Assembly: GCA_963806955.1 (NCBI GenBank)
Contig: CAWDZG010000002.1
Span: 124,001-188,000, forward strand
DNA from: Gaiellasilicea sp963806955
GTDB lineage: Bacteria; Actinomycetota; Thermoleophilia; Gaiellales; Gaiellaceae
Length of the DNA: 64,000 nt
Direction: 5' to 3'
In this document: positions 10,671-19,207 of the stretch, one piece after another
Layout: every line of letters starts with the position of its first letter
How positions within the stretch are numbered: the first letter of the stretch is position 1
Made by a program: the position numbers and the translations under genes
The notes under the pieces: generated by a model
Database searches by the model: none
Seen by the model: the letters and a program-made list of their open reading frames with translations, nothing else
Told to the model about the DNA's origin: nothing

Positions 10671-11852
10671 CTAGGCGCCGATCACGGTCTGGAACTGCTG
10701 CTTGTAGCCCTTGTCGTCCGCGGCCTCGGCGTCGAAGATCTTCACCTTCGCGAGCGTCTCCTCACTCGGGAAGATCAGCTCGTTGTCGGCGAGCTCGGCG
10801 TCGATCGCCTTGATCTCCTCCGAGGCGCCCTCGACCGGGCAGATGAAGTTCACATACGCCTCGATCTGCGCCGCGACCTTCGGGTCGTAGACGAAGTTCA
10901 TGAACGTCGAGGCCGTGAAGACGTCGCCGCCCTTCGGGATCATCATGTTGTCGGTCCAGATCATCCCGCCCGCCTCGGGCAGCGTGAACTTCAGGTTCGG
11001 GTTGTCGGCGGTCAGCTGCACCATGTCGCCCGACCAGCCGACGGCCGCCCAGATGTCGCCCTTCGCGAGCAGGCCCGAGTAGTCGTTGCCGGTGAACTGC
11101 CGGATCTGACCTGAGTCGACGCCCTGCTGCAGGCGCTTGATCGCCTTGTCGAAGTCGGCCTTGACGACCTTGGTCGGGTCGCCGCCGCCGTCCAGGATCA
11201 TCAGGCCCATCGTGTCGGGCATCTCCGTGAGGAAGGTCACCTTGCCCTTCAGCTTCGGGTCCTCCAAGAGCTGCGTCAGCGAGGTCAGCTCGCCGCCGAC
11301 CTTGCTCGGGTCGTAGCCGATCCCGGTCATGCCCGACTGCCACGGCAGCGAGTACTCGCGGGTCGGGTCCCAGCCAGGGCTCGCGAGCGCGTCGACGAGG
11401 TTGGACGCGTTCGGGATCGTGTCCTTGTCGAGCTTCTCGACGTAGCCGAGCCGCACCATCCGCGCCGCCATCCAGTCGGTCAGCACGGTGATGTCGCGAC
11501 CCACCGGCTGCCCCTTCGAGAGCGCCGCCTGGTTCTTGCCGAACCACTCGTCGTTGTCGTTGACGTCCTCGATGTAGTCGACCTTGACGCCCGTCTCCGC
11601 CGTGAACTGCTCCAGGGTCGGGTACTTCTTCGTGTCCTCGTCGATGTCGATGTAGAGCGTCCAGTTGGAGATCGTCAGCTTGTCGGCGAGCGTCTTCCCG
11701 CCCCCCGCCGCGGTCGTGCCGGCTCCGGTCGTGGCCGTCCCCTCGATGCCGCCACTGCCGCCACAAGCCGCAAGAAAACCGGGAACGGTGAGGACGGCGC
11801 CGCCGAGCGCGGCGCGCTCGAGCAGCTCTCGTCTGGTCAACGGGCGGGTCAT
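10671..11852 (-). CDS. potD: Spermidine/putrescine-binding lipoprotein, PotD-like, Tat-type signal
   Basis: A 393-residue extracytoplasmic binding protein. The N-terminus has a twin-arginine pattern (LTRRELLERAALGG) followed by a hydrophobic stretch and a lipobox LAAC, so it should be exported folded and lipid-anchored. The mature part starts after a Gly/Thr-rich linker and reads LTISNWTLYIDIDEDT. It also has WQSGMTGIGYDPSKVG and GWSGDMVQL, like PotD/PotF proteins that bind polyamines between two lobes. Its ATG overlaps the potA stop (ATGA). It delivers substrate to PotB/PotC. Confidence 0.92.
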   Translation of the reverse strand: MTRPLTRRELLERAALGGAVLTVPGFLAACGGSGGIEGTATTGAGTTAAGGGKTLADKLTISNWTLYIDIDEDTKKYPTLEQFTAETGVKVDYIEDVNDNDEWFGKNQAALSKGQPVGRDITVLTDWMAARMVRLGYVEKLDKDTIPNASNLVDALASPGWDPTREYSLPWQSGMTGIGYDPSKVGGELTSLTQLLEDPKLKGKVTFLTEMPDTMGLMILDGGGDPTKVVKADFDKAIKRLQQGVDSGQIRQFTGNDYSGLLAKGDIWAAVGWSGDMVQLTADNPNLKFTLPEAGGMIWTDNMMIPKGGDVFTASTFMNFVYDPKVAAQIEAYVNFICPVEGASEEIKAIDAELADNELIFPSEETLAKVKIFDAEAADDKGYKQQFQTVIGA

Positions 11853-12919
11853 GTGGTCTCCTCCTGTGGCGGGTCGACGACGAACGTGGCGTTCGGGTTC
11901 CAGCTCAGTGTGGTCTCGGCACCCGGGCGGAGCGCGGCGCCGGCACCGTCGTTCTGGACGTAGACGCTGATCGTGCCGGCGGCCGTGCGGACGACGTACT
12001 GCGTCGCGACGCCGACGTAGGCGGTCTCGGCGATCGTGCCGGCGAGCCTGTTGTCGCCCTCGGCCGCTGGCCCGAGCCGGATCTTCTCGGGCCGGATGCC
12101 CACGGCGACCCGGCCGCTGCGGTCGTCCGTTCCGGCGGCGATCTCGTCGCCGGTGTCGAGCCGCACGCGGCCCGAGCCCGAGATCGTCCCGGTGAGCAGG
12201 TTCGAGACGCCGAGGAAGCCGGCGACGAATGCGGTGGCGGGGTGCTCGTAGAGCTCGTCGGGCGGGCCGAGCTGCTCGATCCGCCCCTTGTTCATCACCG
12301 CGATCTGGTCGGCCATCGTCATCGCCTCCTCCTGGTCGTGCGTCACATGCACGAAGGTGAGGCCGAGGTCGTGCTGGATCTGCTTCAGCTCGAGCTGCAT
12401 CTGCTTGCGCAGCTTCAGGTCGAGCGCGCCGAGCGGCTCGTCGAGGAGCAGCACCTGCGGCCGGTTGACGAGCGCGCGGGCGAGCGCGACGCGCTGCTGC
12501 TGCCCGCCCGAGAGCTGCCGCGGGCGGCGCGGTCCGAGCCCCTCGAGGCCGACGAGGCGCAGCATCTCGTCGACGCGGCCCTTCACCTGCTGCTTGTCGA
12601 TCCGCTTGCGGCGAAGCCCGAAGGCGACGTTCTCGAAGACGGAGAGATGCGGGAAGAGGGCGTAGCTCTGGAAGACGGTGTTGACGTCGCGCCGGTAGGG
12701 CGGCAGCCCGACGACGTCCTCCTCGCCGAGGTAGATCGCACCCTCGTCGGGCTCCTCGAAGCCGCCGATCATCCGCAGCGTCGTCGTCTTGCCGCACCCG
12801 GAGGGGCCGAGCAGCGCGAAGAAGGAGCCGGCCGGGATCTCGACCGAGATCCCGTCGACGGCGACGACATCGTCGAAGCGCTTGACGACCCGCTCGAGCC
12901 GGACGTCGGGATCGCTCAC
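11849..12919 (-). CDS. potA: Polyamine ABC transporter ATP-binding protein, PotA-like
   Basis: A 356-residue ATPase with Walker A GPSGCGKTTTLRMIGG, Q-loop VFQSYALFPHLSVFENVAFGL, signature LSGGQQQRVALARAL, Walker B VLLLDEPLGALDLKLR and the H-loop VTHDQEEAM. The C-terminal approximately 110 residues form a TOBE domain with VGIRPEKIRLG, as in the CUT1/PotA group. The start overlaps the previous aminotransferase stop by 4 bp. It energises the PotB/PotC channel. Confidence 0.95.
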   Translation of the reverse strand: MSDPDVRLERVVKRFDDVVAVDGISVEIPAGSFFALLGPSGCGKTTTLRMIGGFEEPDEGAIYLGEEDVVGLPPYRRDVNTVFQSYALFPHLSVFENVAFGLRRKRIDKQQVKGRVDEMLRLVGLEGLGPRRPRQLSGGQQQRVALARALVNRPQVLLLDEPLGALDLKLRKQMQLELKQIQHDLGLTFVHVTHDQEEAMTMADQIAVMNKGRIEQLGPPDELYEHPATAFVAGFLGVSNLLTGTISGSGRVRLDTGDEIAAGTDDRSGRVAVGIRPEKIRLGPAAEGDNRLAGTIAETAYVGVATQYVVRTAAGTISVYVQNDGAGAALRPGAETTLSWNPNATFVVDPPQEETT

Positions 12920-14286
12920 GCGAGCTCCTCCACCGCGTCGGCCAGCACCGCGGCGTACCGGTCGACGTCGGCCTCGCTCGTCGCGGGGCAGACGAGCGCC
13001 ATGTTGTGGAACGGCGTCAGCAGCACGCCCCGGTTGAGCGCGTGGAGATGGAGGAAGCGCTCGAGCTCCTCGTCGGCGAGCGCCGCCGACTCGCCGCCGT
13101 TGCGGGGCGGCGCCGGGGAGAAGCGGTACTCGGCGCGCGCGCCGAGGCGGGTCACGTGCCAGGGCAGGCCGGCGATCGCCCCCTCGATCCCGGTGGCGAG
13201 CCGCACGCCGAGGGCATGCATGTGCGCGAACGCCTCGTCGGTCAGCACCTCGCCGAGCGTGGCACGCACGGCCGCGAGCGAGAGCGCGTTGCCGGCGAGC
13301 GTGCCGCCGATCCCGCCGACGTCCTCGTAGTCGGCGCCCTCGCGGGCGAAGGCGCGGTCCGCGAGCTCCTCGGTGACGCCGAACGCCCCGACGGGCACGC
13401 CGCCGCCGATCGCCTTCCCGATCGTGACGACGTCCGGCTCGAGGCCGTGCGCCGCGGTGTAGCCGCCCGGACCGGCGCTGAAGGTGTGCGTCTCGTCGAT
13501 CACGAGCAGCGTCCCGGTGCGCCGCGTCAGCTCGCGCAGCGCCTCGTGGAAGCCGGGGTCGGGCAGCACGATCCCGATGTTCGTCAGCGCCGGCTCGGCG
13601 AGCACGCAGGCGACGTCGCCCGGCGCGAGCGCAGCCTCGAGCGCGTCGAGGTCGTTCAGCTCGACCACGTTCGTCGTCAGCGCCGGGTCGACCGGAGCGC
13701 CCACGTTCCCGGGCCGGAGCCCGACCGAGCCGTCCTGCCGCAGCGTCGCGAACGTCTCGTCGACGGTGCCGTGGTAGCAGCCGTTGAAGACGAGGATCTT
13801 GCCGCGGCCGGTCACGTCCCGGGCCATCCGGACGACGAACCGGTTGGCGTCGGTCGCGCTGAGCGTGAACTGCCAGAGCGGGAGGCCGAAGCGGCGCGCC
13901 AGCTCCTCCCCGGCCCAGACGCCATCTTCGGTCGGCAGCATCGCCGTCATCCCCGCCGCGGCGCGCGCGGCGACGGCACGCACGACCGGCCCGGCCGCAT
14001 GCCCGGCCATCGCCCCCGTGTCGCCGAGGCAGAGATCGACGTACTCGTGCCCGTCGACGTCGACGACGCGTGCGCCCTGCGCCTCGGCGAGGAAGAGCGG
14101 GTGCGGCCCGGCCCAGCGCAGCATCCAGGTCATCGGGACGCCGCCGAGCAGCGAGGCGCGGGCTCGCTCCGCCAGCGCCCGCGACTTCGGGCGAGCGGCG
14201 GCGAACGCCTCGGACTCACGTTCGGTCAGGGCTGCCAGGCGGCCGCGGTCGACGCCGGGCCCGGCGTCGAGCACCCCTTGGCTCAC
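12916..14286 (-). CDS. GSA-aminomutase-like class III aminotransferase
   Basis: A 456-residue fold-type I PLP enzyme resembling glutamate-1-semialdehyde 2,1-aminomutase. Motifs: the KILVFNGCYHGTVDETF segment, LLVIDETHTFSAGPGG with the cofactor Asp, the Schiff-base Lys in VVTIGKAIGGGVPVGAFGV, and a GGIGGTLAGNALSLAA region. GTG at 14286 overlaps the aldehyde dehydrogenase stop (GTGA). Sitting inside a polyamine operon rather than with haem genes, it is more likely an aminotransferase for an amino acid made from putrescine than hemL (inference). Confidence 0.85.
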   Translation of the reverse strand: MSQGVLDAGPGVDRGRLAALTERESEAFAAARPKSRALAERARASLLGGVPMTWMLRWAGPHPLFLAEAQGARVVDVDGHEYVDLCLGDTGAMAGHAAGPVVRAVAARAAAGMTAMLPTEDGVWAGEELARRFGLPLWQFTLSATDANRFVVRMARDVTGRGKILVFNGCYHGTVDETFATLRQDGSVGLRPGNVGAPVDPALTTNVVELNDLDALEAALAPGDVACVLAEPALTNIGIVLPDPGFHEALRELTRRTGTLLVIDETHTFSAGPGGYTAAHGLEPDVVTIGKAIGGGVPVGAFGVTEELADRAFAREGADYEDVGGIGGTLAGNALSLAAVRATLGEVLTDEAFAHMHALGVRLATGIEGAIAGLPWHVTRLGARAEYRFSPAPPRNGGESAALADEELERFLHLHALNRGVLLTPFHNMALVCPATSEADVDRYAAVLADAVEELA

Positions 14287-15731
14287 GCCAGCTTCACCGC
14301 GACGTGCTTGATCCGGGTGTACTCCTCCATCGAGTACAGAGACATGTCCTTGCCGTAGCCCGACTCCTTGAAGCCGCCGTGCGGCATCTCCGACGCGAGC
14401 GGGAACAGGTGCTCGTTCACCCAGACGGTGCCGAAGTCGAGCTTCCGCGCGGCGGCCAGCGCCCGGCCGACGTCCTGCGAGAACACGGAGGCGGCGAGCC
14501 CGTAGCGGACGCCGTTCGCCATCGCGATCGCCTCGTCGTCCGAGCTGAAGCGCTGCACGGTCACGACCGGCCCGAAGACCTCGTTCTGGACGATCTCCGA
14601 GTCCTGGCTCACGTCCGTGACGACGGTCGGCTTGACGAAGAAGCCGCGGTCGCCGACCGACTCGCCGCCGGTGACGATCGTCGCCTTGCCCTCGACCGCC
14701 CGCTCGAGGAAGCCGAGGACCCGTGTCCGCTGCTCCTCGGAGATGACCGGGCCCATGTCGACGTCGTCGCCCTCGGCGGGATCGGCGACCTTCATCCCCT
14801 CGAGCGCCTTCACGGTCTCGGACATGACGTCGTCGTAGACCTTCTCGTGCACGAGGATCCGCGAGGACGCCGTGCAGTCCTGACCGGAGTTCCAGTAGCC
14901 GCCGATCTTGATCGCCTCGGCGACCGTGGCGGGGTCTGCGTCGTCGAGGACGACCATCGGCGCCTTGCCGCCGAGCTCGAGATGCACCCGCTTGAGGTTC
15001 GACTGCGCGGCGCCCGTGGCGATCAGGCGGCCCGTCTCGACCGAGCCGGTGAGCGAGATCAGCCGGATCTCGTCGTGGCGCACGAGCGCGTCGCCCGCCG
15101 GGAGGCCGTCGCCCGTGATCACCTGCAGCACGCCCGGCGGCAGGAACTCCTGCGCGAGCTCGGCGAAGCGGAGCGTCGTCAGCGGCGTCTGCTCGGCCGG
15201 CTTCAGGATCTGGACGTTGCCGGCGGCGAGCGCCGGCCCGAGCTTCCACACCGCCATCATCAGCGGGTAGTTCCACGGCGTGATCCCGGCGACGATCCCG
15301 AGCGGCTCGCGACGGATGATCGAGGTGTAGCCCTCGACGTACTCCCCGGCCGCCTTGCCCTCGAGCGTCCGGGCGGCGCCGGCGAAGAAGCGCAGGTTGT
15401 CGGCCGAGAACGGCATCTCGTCCGCGGCGATCGACATCGGCTTGCCCACGTTCTGCGACTCGAGCCGCGTCAACTCGTCCGCGTTCTCGTCGATCGCGTC
15501 GGCGAGCTTGAGCAGCAGCTCCATCCGGTCCTTCGGCGTCTTGTCGCCCCACTCCTCGTAGGCCTTCCGGGCGGCGGCGACGGCACGCTCGACGTCCTCG
15601 GCGCCCGACCGCGGCACCTCGGCGATCACCTCGCCGGTGGACGGATTCAGCACTTCCATCGTCTCGCCGGCCTCGGCGTCGACCCACTGTCCGCCGACGA
15701 AGTTCTTGTACTGGGTGATCGACACGCTCAC
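14283..15731 (-). CDS. NAD(P)-dependent aldehyde dehydrogenase, probably gamma-aminobutyraldehyde dehydrogenase
   Basis: A 482-residue aldehyde dehydrogenase. The catalytic Cys is in NSGQDCTASSR, the general-base Glu in HLELGGKAPMVVLDDAD, and the cofactor-binding ITPWNYP and LTGSVETG are present. The C-terminus PHGGFKESGYGKDMS is typical of the betaine/aminobutyraldehyde subgroup. GTG at 15731 has a GGAGG eight bases upstream, so longer upstream reading is rejected. It is the first gene of the polyamine operon and divergent from a flavin amine oxidase. The oxidase would turn putrescine into 4-aminobutanal and this enzyme would make GABA (inference from context). Confidence 0.88.
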   Translation of the reverse strand: MSVSITQYKNFVGGQWVDAEAGETMEVLNPSTGEVIAEVPRSGAEDVERAVAAARKAYEEWGDKTPKDRMELLLKLADAIDENADELTRLESQNVGKPMSIAADEMPFSADNLRFFAGAARTLEGKAAGEYVEGYTSIIRREPLGIVAGITPWNYPLMMAVWKLGPALAAGNVQILKPAEQTPLTTLRFAELAQEFLPPGVLQVITGDGLPAGDALVRHDEIRLISLTGSVETGRLIATGAAQSNLKRVHLELGGKAPMVVLDDADPATVAEAIKIGGYWNSGQDCTASSRILVHEKVYDDVMSETVKALEGMKVADPAEGDDVDMGPVISEEQRTRVLGFLERAVEGKATIVTGGESVGDRGFFVKPTVVTDVSQDSEIVQNEVFGPVVTVQRFSSDDEAIAMANGVRYGLAASVFSQDVGRALAAARKLDFGTVWVNEHLFPLASEMPHGGFKESGYGKDMSLYSMEEYTRIKHVAVKLA

Positions 15732-15820
15732 TGGACGGCCCTCCGCATCGGGATCTCCGATCGAGCCTAACGTGGACTCGACCGGATGGACAACTTGGAA
15801 GGCGTCCGGCCTGCCGCTTT

Positions 15821-15835
15821 TGGACAGCGCGTCCA
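15821..15835. promoter_or_regulatory. Possible operator between divergent polyamine genes
   Basis: An inverted repeat TGGAC-AGCGC-GTCCA lies in the 198-bp divergent region between the aldehyde dehydrogenase start (15731) and the amine oxidase start (15930). It is centrally placed, so one protein could control both directions. The arms are only five bases, so this is a weak call. Confidence 0.25.
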
Positions 15836-15929
15836 TAGGAAACGTGCGGCTTCTGGCCTCGCCGGACATTGTTTTCTCCGCGTGGCTGCGTCATCGTCGC
15901 CGTGGCCACACGCGGGGAAGGAGACGGGG

Positions 15930-17459
15930 ATGCCGCGCACACCACTGGCAGCGTCGATCCAGGCGGCAGTCGCAGAGATCGCCGACGAGCGGCGGACGAC
16001 GCGGACGCGGTTCGTCAAGCAAGCGGGAGCCGCCGCGCTCGGGCTGTCGGCGCTCGGACGCTTCGCCGCGCCCGCACGCGGCGCGGCCGCGCCGCGGATC
16101 GTCGTCGTGGGCGCCGGGCTCGCGGGCCTGAGCGCGGCCGACGCGCTTCGGAAGGCCGGGCACACGGCGGAGCTCCACGAAGCGTCGGACCGGATCGGTG
16201 GCCGCTGCTGGACGCTCCGCGGCGCCTTCGCCGAGGGACAGATCGCCGAGCGCGGCGGAGAGCTGATCGACCAGAACCACACCCAGATCCGCCAGCTCGC
16301 GCAGGAGCTCGGGCTCAGGCTCGACAACCTGCTCGCCGCCGAGCAGAACGGCACGGAGCTGCTCGGATACTTCGACGGCGCGCCCTACCGCTACGGGGAG
16401 ATGACCGCCGACCTCAAGGCCTCCTGGCAGAAGATCCACAAGGACGTCTCCGCTGCGAGCTATCCGACGACCTTCGAGCTCTCGACCGCGCGCGGGCGCG
16501 AGCTCGACAACATGTCGATCGTCGACTGGATCGAGGAGACGTTCCCGGGCGGGATCGACTCGCGGATCGGCCAGTTGCTCGACGTCGCCTACAACATCGA
16601 GTACGGCGCCGAGTCGTCCGAGCAGAGCGCGCTCAACCTGCTCTACCTGCTCGGCTACTCCGGCCAGGGGCAGCTCCGGATCTTCGGCCCGTCGAACGAG
16701 AAGTACCACGTCGCCGGCGGCAACGACCAGATCACGGACCGGCTCGCGCAGAGACTCGCGGGCCAGATCACGACCGGCTCCGAGCTGGTGGCGATCCGGC
16801 GCACGTCGGCCGGCGGCTACACGCTCACGTTCAGGCAGGGCTCGGCGACGAGGAGCGTGAGCGCCGACAAGGTCGTCCTCGCGCTGCCGTTCTCGATCCT
16901 CCGCTCGTCGGTGGACACTTCCGCGGCAGGATTCGAGCCGCTGAAGCTGACCGCGATCCGCGACATGGGCATGGGCACCAACTCGAAGCTGCACGTCCAG
17001 TTCACGAGCCGCTTCTGGCGCGGGCAGGGCTCGAACGGCGAGACGTTCGCCGACACGGGCTACCAGAACACCTGGGAGGTGACGCGGGCGCAGCCGGGCA
17101 CCAGCGGGATCCTCGTCGACTACACGGGCGGCAAGATCGGCGCGAGCTTCGGCTCCGGCTCGCCGACGTCGCGCGCGAAGCAGTTCCTCGCCCAGCTCGA
17201 GCCGGTGCTGCCGGGTGCAAGCAAGGCGTGGAACGGCAAGGCGGCGATCGACTTCTGGACCGGCTACCGCTGGACGAAGGGCTCCTACTCGTTCTGGAAG
17301 GTCGGGCAGTACCAGCGCTTCGCCGGCATGGAGGGCCGGCGGCAGGACAACTGCCACTTCGCCGGCGAGCACACCTCGCTCGACTTCCAGGGGTATCTCA
17401 ACGGCGCGGTCGAGAGCGGCCAGCGCGCTGCCGCGGAGATCCTCGCCGACCTCAAGTAG
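15930..17459 (+). CDS. Flavin monoamine (putrescine-type) oxidase with probable export signal
   Basis: A 509-residue flavin amine oxidase. The N-terminal approximately 50 residues include RRTTRTRFVKQAGAAALGLS, a Tat-like basic/hydrophobic leader. The FAD-binding motif IVVVGAGLAGLSAADALRKAG follows, then the Glu-containing ASDRIGGRCWT and a C-terminal HFAGEHTS FAD motif. Family members oxidise primary amines such as putrescine to aldehyde, ammonia and peroxide. AAGGAG six bases before ATG 15930 fixes the start. It is divergent from the aldehyde dehydrogenase/Pot operon, which would take the aldehyde onward. Export is inferred; the twin-arginine motif is not canonical. Confidence 0.88.
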   Translation: MPRTPLAASIQAAVAEIADERRTTRTRFVKQAGAAALGLSALGRFAAPARGAAAPRIVVVGAGLAGLSAADALRKAGHTAELHEASDRIGGRCWTLRGAFAEGQIAERGGELIDQNHTQIRQLAQELGLRLDNLLAAEQNGTELLGYFDGAPYRYGEMTADLKASWQKIHKDVSAASYPTTFELSTARGRELDNMSIVDWIEETFPGGIDSRIGQLLDVAYNIEYGAESSEQSALNLLYLLGYSGQGQLRIFGPSNEKYHVAGGNDQITDRLAQRLAGQITTGSELVAIRRTSAGGYTLTFRQGSATRSVSADKVVLALPFSILRSSVDTSAAGFEPLKLTAIRDMGMGTNSKLHVQFTSRFWRGQGSNGETFADTGYQNTWEVTRAQPGTSGILVDYTGGKIGASFGSGSPTSRAKQFLAQLEPVLPGASKAWNGKAAIDFWTGYRWTKGSYSFWKVGQYQRFAGMEGRRQDNCHFAGEHTSLDFQGYLNGAVESGQRAAAEILADLK

Positions 17460-17462
17460 GCA

Positions 17463-17861
17463 TCAGTCGACGTTGTACGCCTCGACCCGGTCGAGCGCGA
17501 TCCGGACGAGGATCCGCTGCTCGCCCTCCTTGAGCGGATAGCTGTCTCGCCCGAAGTAGACGACCGACTGGCGGACGATGTGCTCGTAGGCGCCGTCCGT
17601 CGTGATCTCGACGACACGGCCCTCGAGACCCAGCCAGCGATGGTCGTCGTTGCGGTCGAGCGCGAGCAGCGAGACACGCGGATCGCGGCGGAGGTGGTCG
17701 AGCTTGGCGCGGAAGTTGTTCAGGTTGAGCAGGACGTGACCGTCCTCGTAGTCGACCCAGACGACTGTCTGGTGCACCGTGCCGTCCTCGCGCAGCACGG
17801 CGACCACACCGATGCTCGGCTCGTCGTGGAGGAAGCGTGCCTGGGCTGCGGTGAGTTTCAC
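17463..17861 (-). CDS. Pyridoxamine 5'-phosphate oxidase-like (PPOX class, F420- or flavin-dependent) protein
   Basis: A 132-residue split-barrel flavin/F420-binding protein. AQARFLHDEPSIGVVAVLREDG, TVVWVDYEDGHVLLNLN, RAKLDHLRRDPRVSLLALD and HRWLGLEGRVVEI follow the order seen in actinobacterial PPOX-class F420-dependent enzymes. GTG at 17861 has GGAG eight bases upstream, so the frame open far upstream is not coding there. Substrate unknown. It is divergent from a BNR-repeat gene with only 30 bp between, and converges with the amine oxidase end. Confidence 0.85.
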   Translation of the reverse strand: MKLTAAQARFLHDEPSIGVVAVLREDGTVHQTVVWVDYEDGHVLLNLNNFRAKLDHLRRDPRVSLLALDRNDDHRWLGLEGRVVEITTDGAYEHIVRQSVVYFGRDSYPLKEGEQRILVRIALDRVEAYNVD

Positions 17862-17891
17862 GGTTGCGGTCTCCTTCGGTAGGGTCGGCTC

Positions 17892-18947
17892 ATGGGTGTG
17901 CTGCTCGCGGTCGGGACGCGCAAGGGGCTCTTCCTCCTCCGAGGAGACGACGAGCGCCGCGCGTTCGCGGTCGAGGGGCCGCTTCTTCCCGGCTGGTCGG
18001 TCAACCATGCCGTCGTCGACCCGCGCGACGGGACGCTCTACGCGTGCGCGAACAACTGGGTGTACGGCGGCACCGTGCAGCGCTCGACCGACCTCGGCAA
18101 GACGTGGCAGCGCTCCGAGGGGCTCGGGCTGCCGGAGGAGAGCGGCCTCAAGCTCGCCTCGACGTGGCACCTCGAGCCCGGGCACGCCTCGCAGCCGCAG
18201 ACGCTCTGGCTCGGCGGCGAGCCGGGCGTGCTCTTCCGCTCCGACGACTCGGGCGAGACCTGGCAGGTGAACGAGGGTGTTCTGAACCACGCGACGCGCG
18301 ACCGCTGGCAGCCGGGCGCCGGCGGGATGATCACCCACTCGATCACGCTCGCCGCCGACGATCCGGAGAGGCTCTGGATCGGGATCTCGGCCGCAGGCGT
18401 CTTCCGCACCGACGATGGCGGCGGCTCGTGGCAGCCGGCGAACAAGGGCACCGAGGCCGGCTTCCAGGAGGACCGCTTCCCCGAGGTCGGCCAGTGCGTG
18501 CACAAGGTGCTCGCCCACCCGGGCAAGCCCGGACGGCTGTGGCAGCAGAACCACTGCGGCGTGTATCGCTCCGACGACGGCGGCGAGAGCTGGGAGCGGC
18601 TCGACGGCAATGGTCTCCCCTCCGAGTTCGGCTTCGGGCTCGCGCTCGACCCTGCCGATCCCGACCGCGCGTTCGTGATCCCGGAGGAGGGTGCCGAGAA
18701 CCGCGTCACCTGCGACGGGCGGCTCGGGATCTGGACGACCGCCGATGCGGGCGCGAGCTGGGAGCCGATCGTCCTCGCAGAGCCGGCGTGGGTCGCGGTG
18801 CTCCGCGAGGCGATGAGCTTCGACGACGAAGCGGTCTACGTGGGCGCGCAGAGCGGCGACGTGTACGCGCTCCGCCACGGGGAGGCGGTGCAGGCGGTGA
18901 CCAACCTGCCGCCCGTCCTCTCCGTCGAAGCGTCGCCTTGGCCGTAG
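17892..18947 (+). CDS. BNR/Asp-box repeat (sialidase-fold, photosystem II stability-like) protein
   Basis: A 351-residue cytoplasmic beta-propeller protein. At least five Asp-box-like turns are visible: STDLGKTWQR, SDDSGETWQV, TDDGGGSWQP, SDDGGESWER and TADAGASWEP, spaced about 50-70 residues apart as in seven-blade WD40/YVTN/BNR-like propellers. No signal peptide (it begins MGVLLAVGTRKGLFLL). Proper sialidase catalytic residues are not evident, so enzymatic activity is doubtful. It slightly overlaps a MoaD/ThiS-like gene and may act with it. Confidence 0.85.
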   Translation: MGVLLAVGTRKGLFLLRGDDERRAFAVEGPLLPGWSVNHAVVDPRDGTLYACANNWVYGGTVQRSTDLGKTWQRSEGLGLPEESGLKLASTWHLEPGHASQPQTLWLGGEPGVLFRSDDSGETWQVNEGVLNHATRDRWQPGAGGMITHSITLAADDPERLWIGISAAGVFRTDDGGGSWQPANKGTEAGFQEDRFPEVGQCVHKVLAHPGKPGRLWQQNHCGVYRSDDGGESWERLDGNGLPSEFGFGLALDPADPDRAFVIPEEGAENRVTCDGRLGIWTTADAGASWEPIVLAEPAWVAVLREAMSFDDEAVYVGAQSGDVYALRHGEAVQAVTNLPPVLSVEASPWP

Positions 18948-19186
18948 TCCTGCTGCCGGGCCTGCTCGCCACCGAGGCCGGCGGTCAGGGCCGGTTCGAG
19001 CTCGACGCCACGACGGTCGGGGACGCGCTGCGTGCGCTCCCGGTTGCCGACCTCGTCCTCGACGAGGCGGGCGAGGTGCGCACGCTCGTGCACGTCTACG
19101 TCGACGGCGAGCGCGAGCGCGACCTCTCGGCGCGACTCGGCGCCGACGCGCGCGTGCGGATCGTCGCGGCGATCGCCGGCGGCTGA
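18938..19186 (+). CDS. MoaD/ThiS family ubiquitin-like sulfur carrier protein
   Basis: An 82-residue beta-grasp protein. It begins near TTG 18938 within the 3' end of the BNR gene (10-bp overlap). It ends in the Ile-Ala-Gly-Gly tail expected for thiocarboxylated MoaD/ThiS carriers. The middle contains the spacing TTVGDALRALP...GEVRTLVHVYVDGE. No molybdopterin or thiamin genes are adjacent, so its sulfur acceptor is unknown. Start codon choice is uncertain: no clear ribosome-binding site. Confidence 0.78.
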   Translation: MAVVLLPGLLATEAGGQGRFELDATTVGDALRALPVADLVLDEAGEVRTLVHVYVDGERERDLSARLGADARVRIVAAIAGG

Positions 19187-19207
19187 CACCGGCTTCGGAA
19201 CAGACCG

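Noticed and set aside
14287..15945. Upstream extension of the GSA-type aminotransferase frame through the aldehyde dehydrogenase
   Set aside because: The extension is an out-of-frame reading of the dehydrogenase; GTG 14286 overlaps that gene's stop and gives the normal family length.
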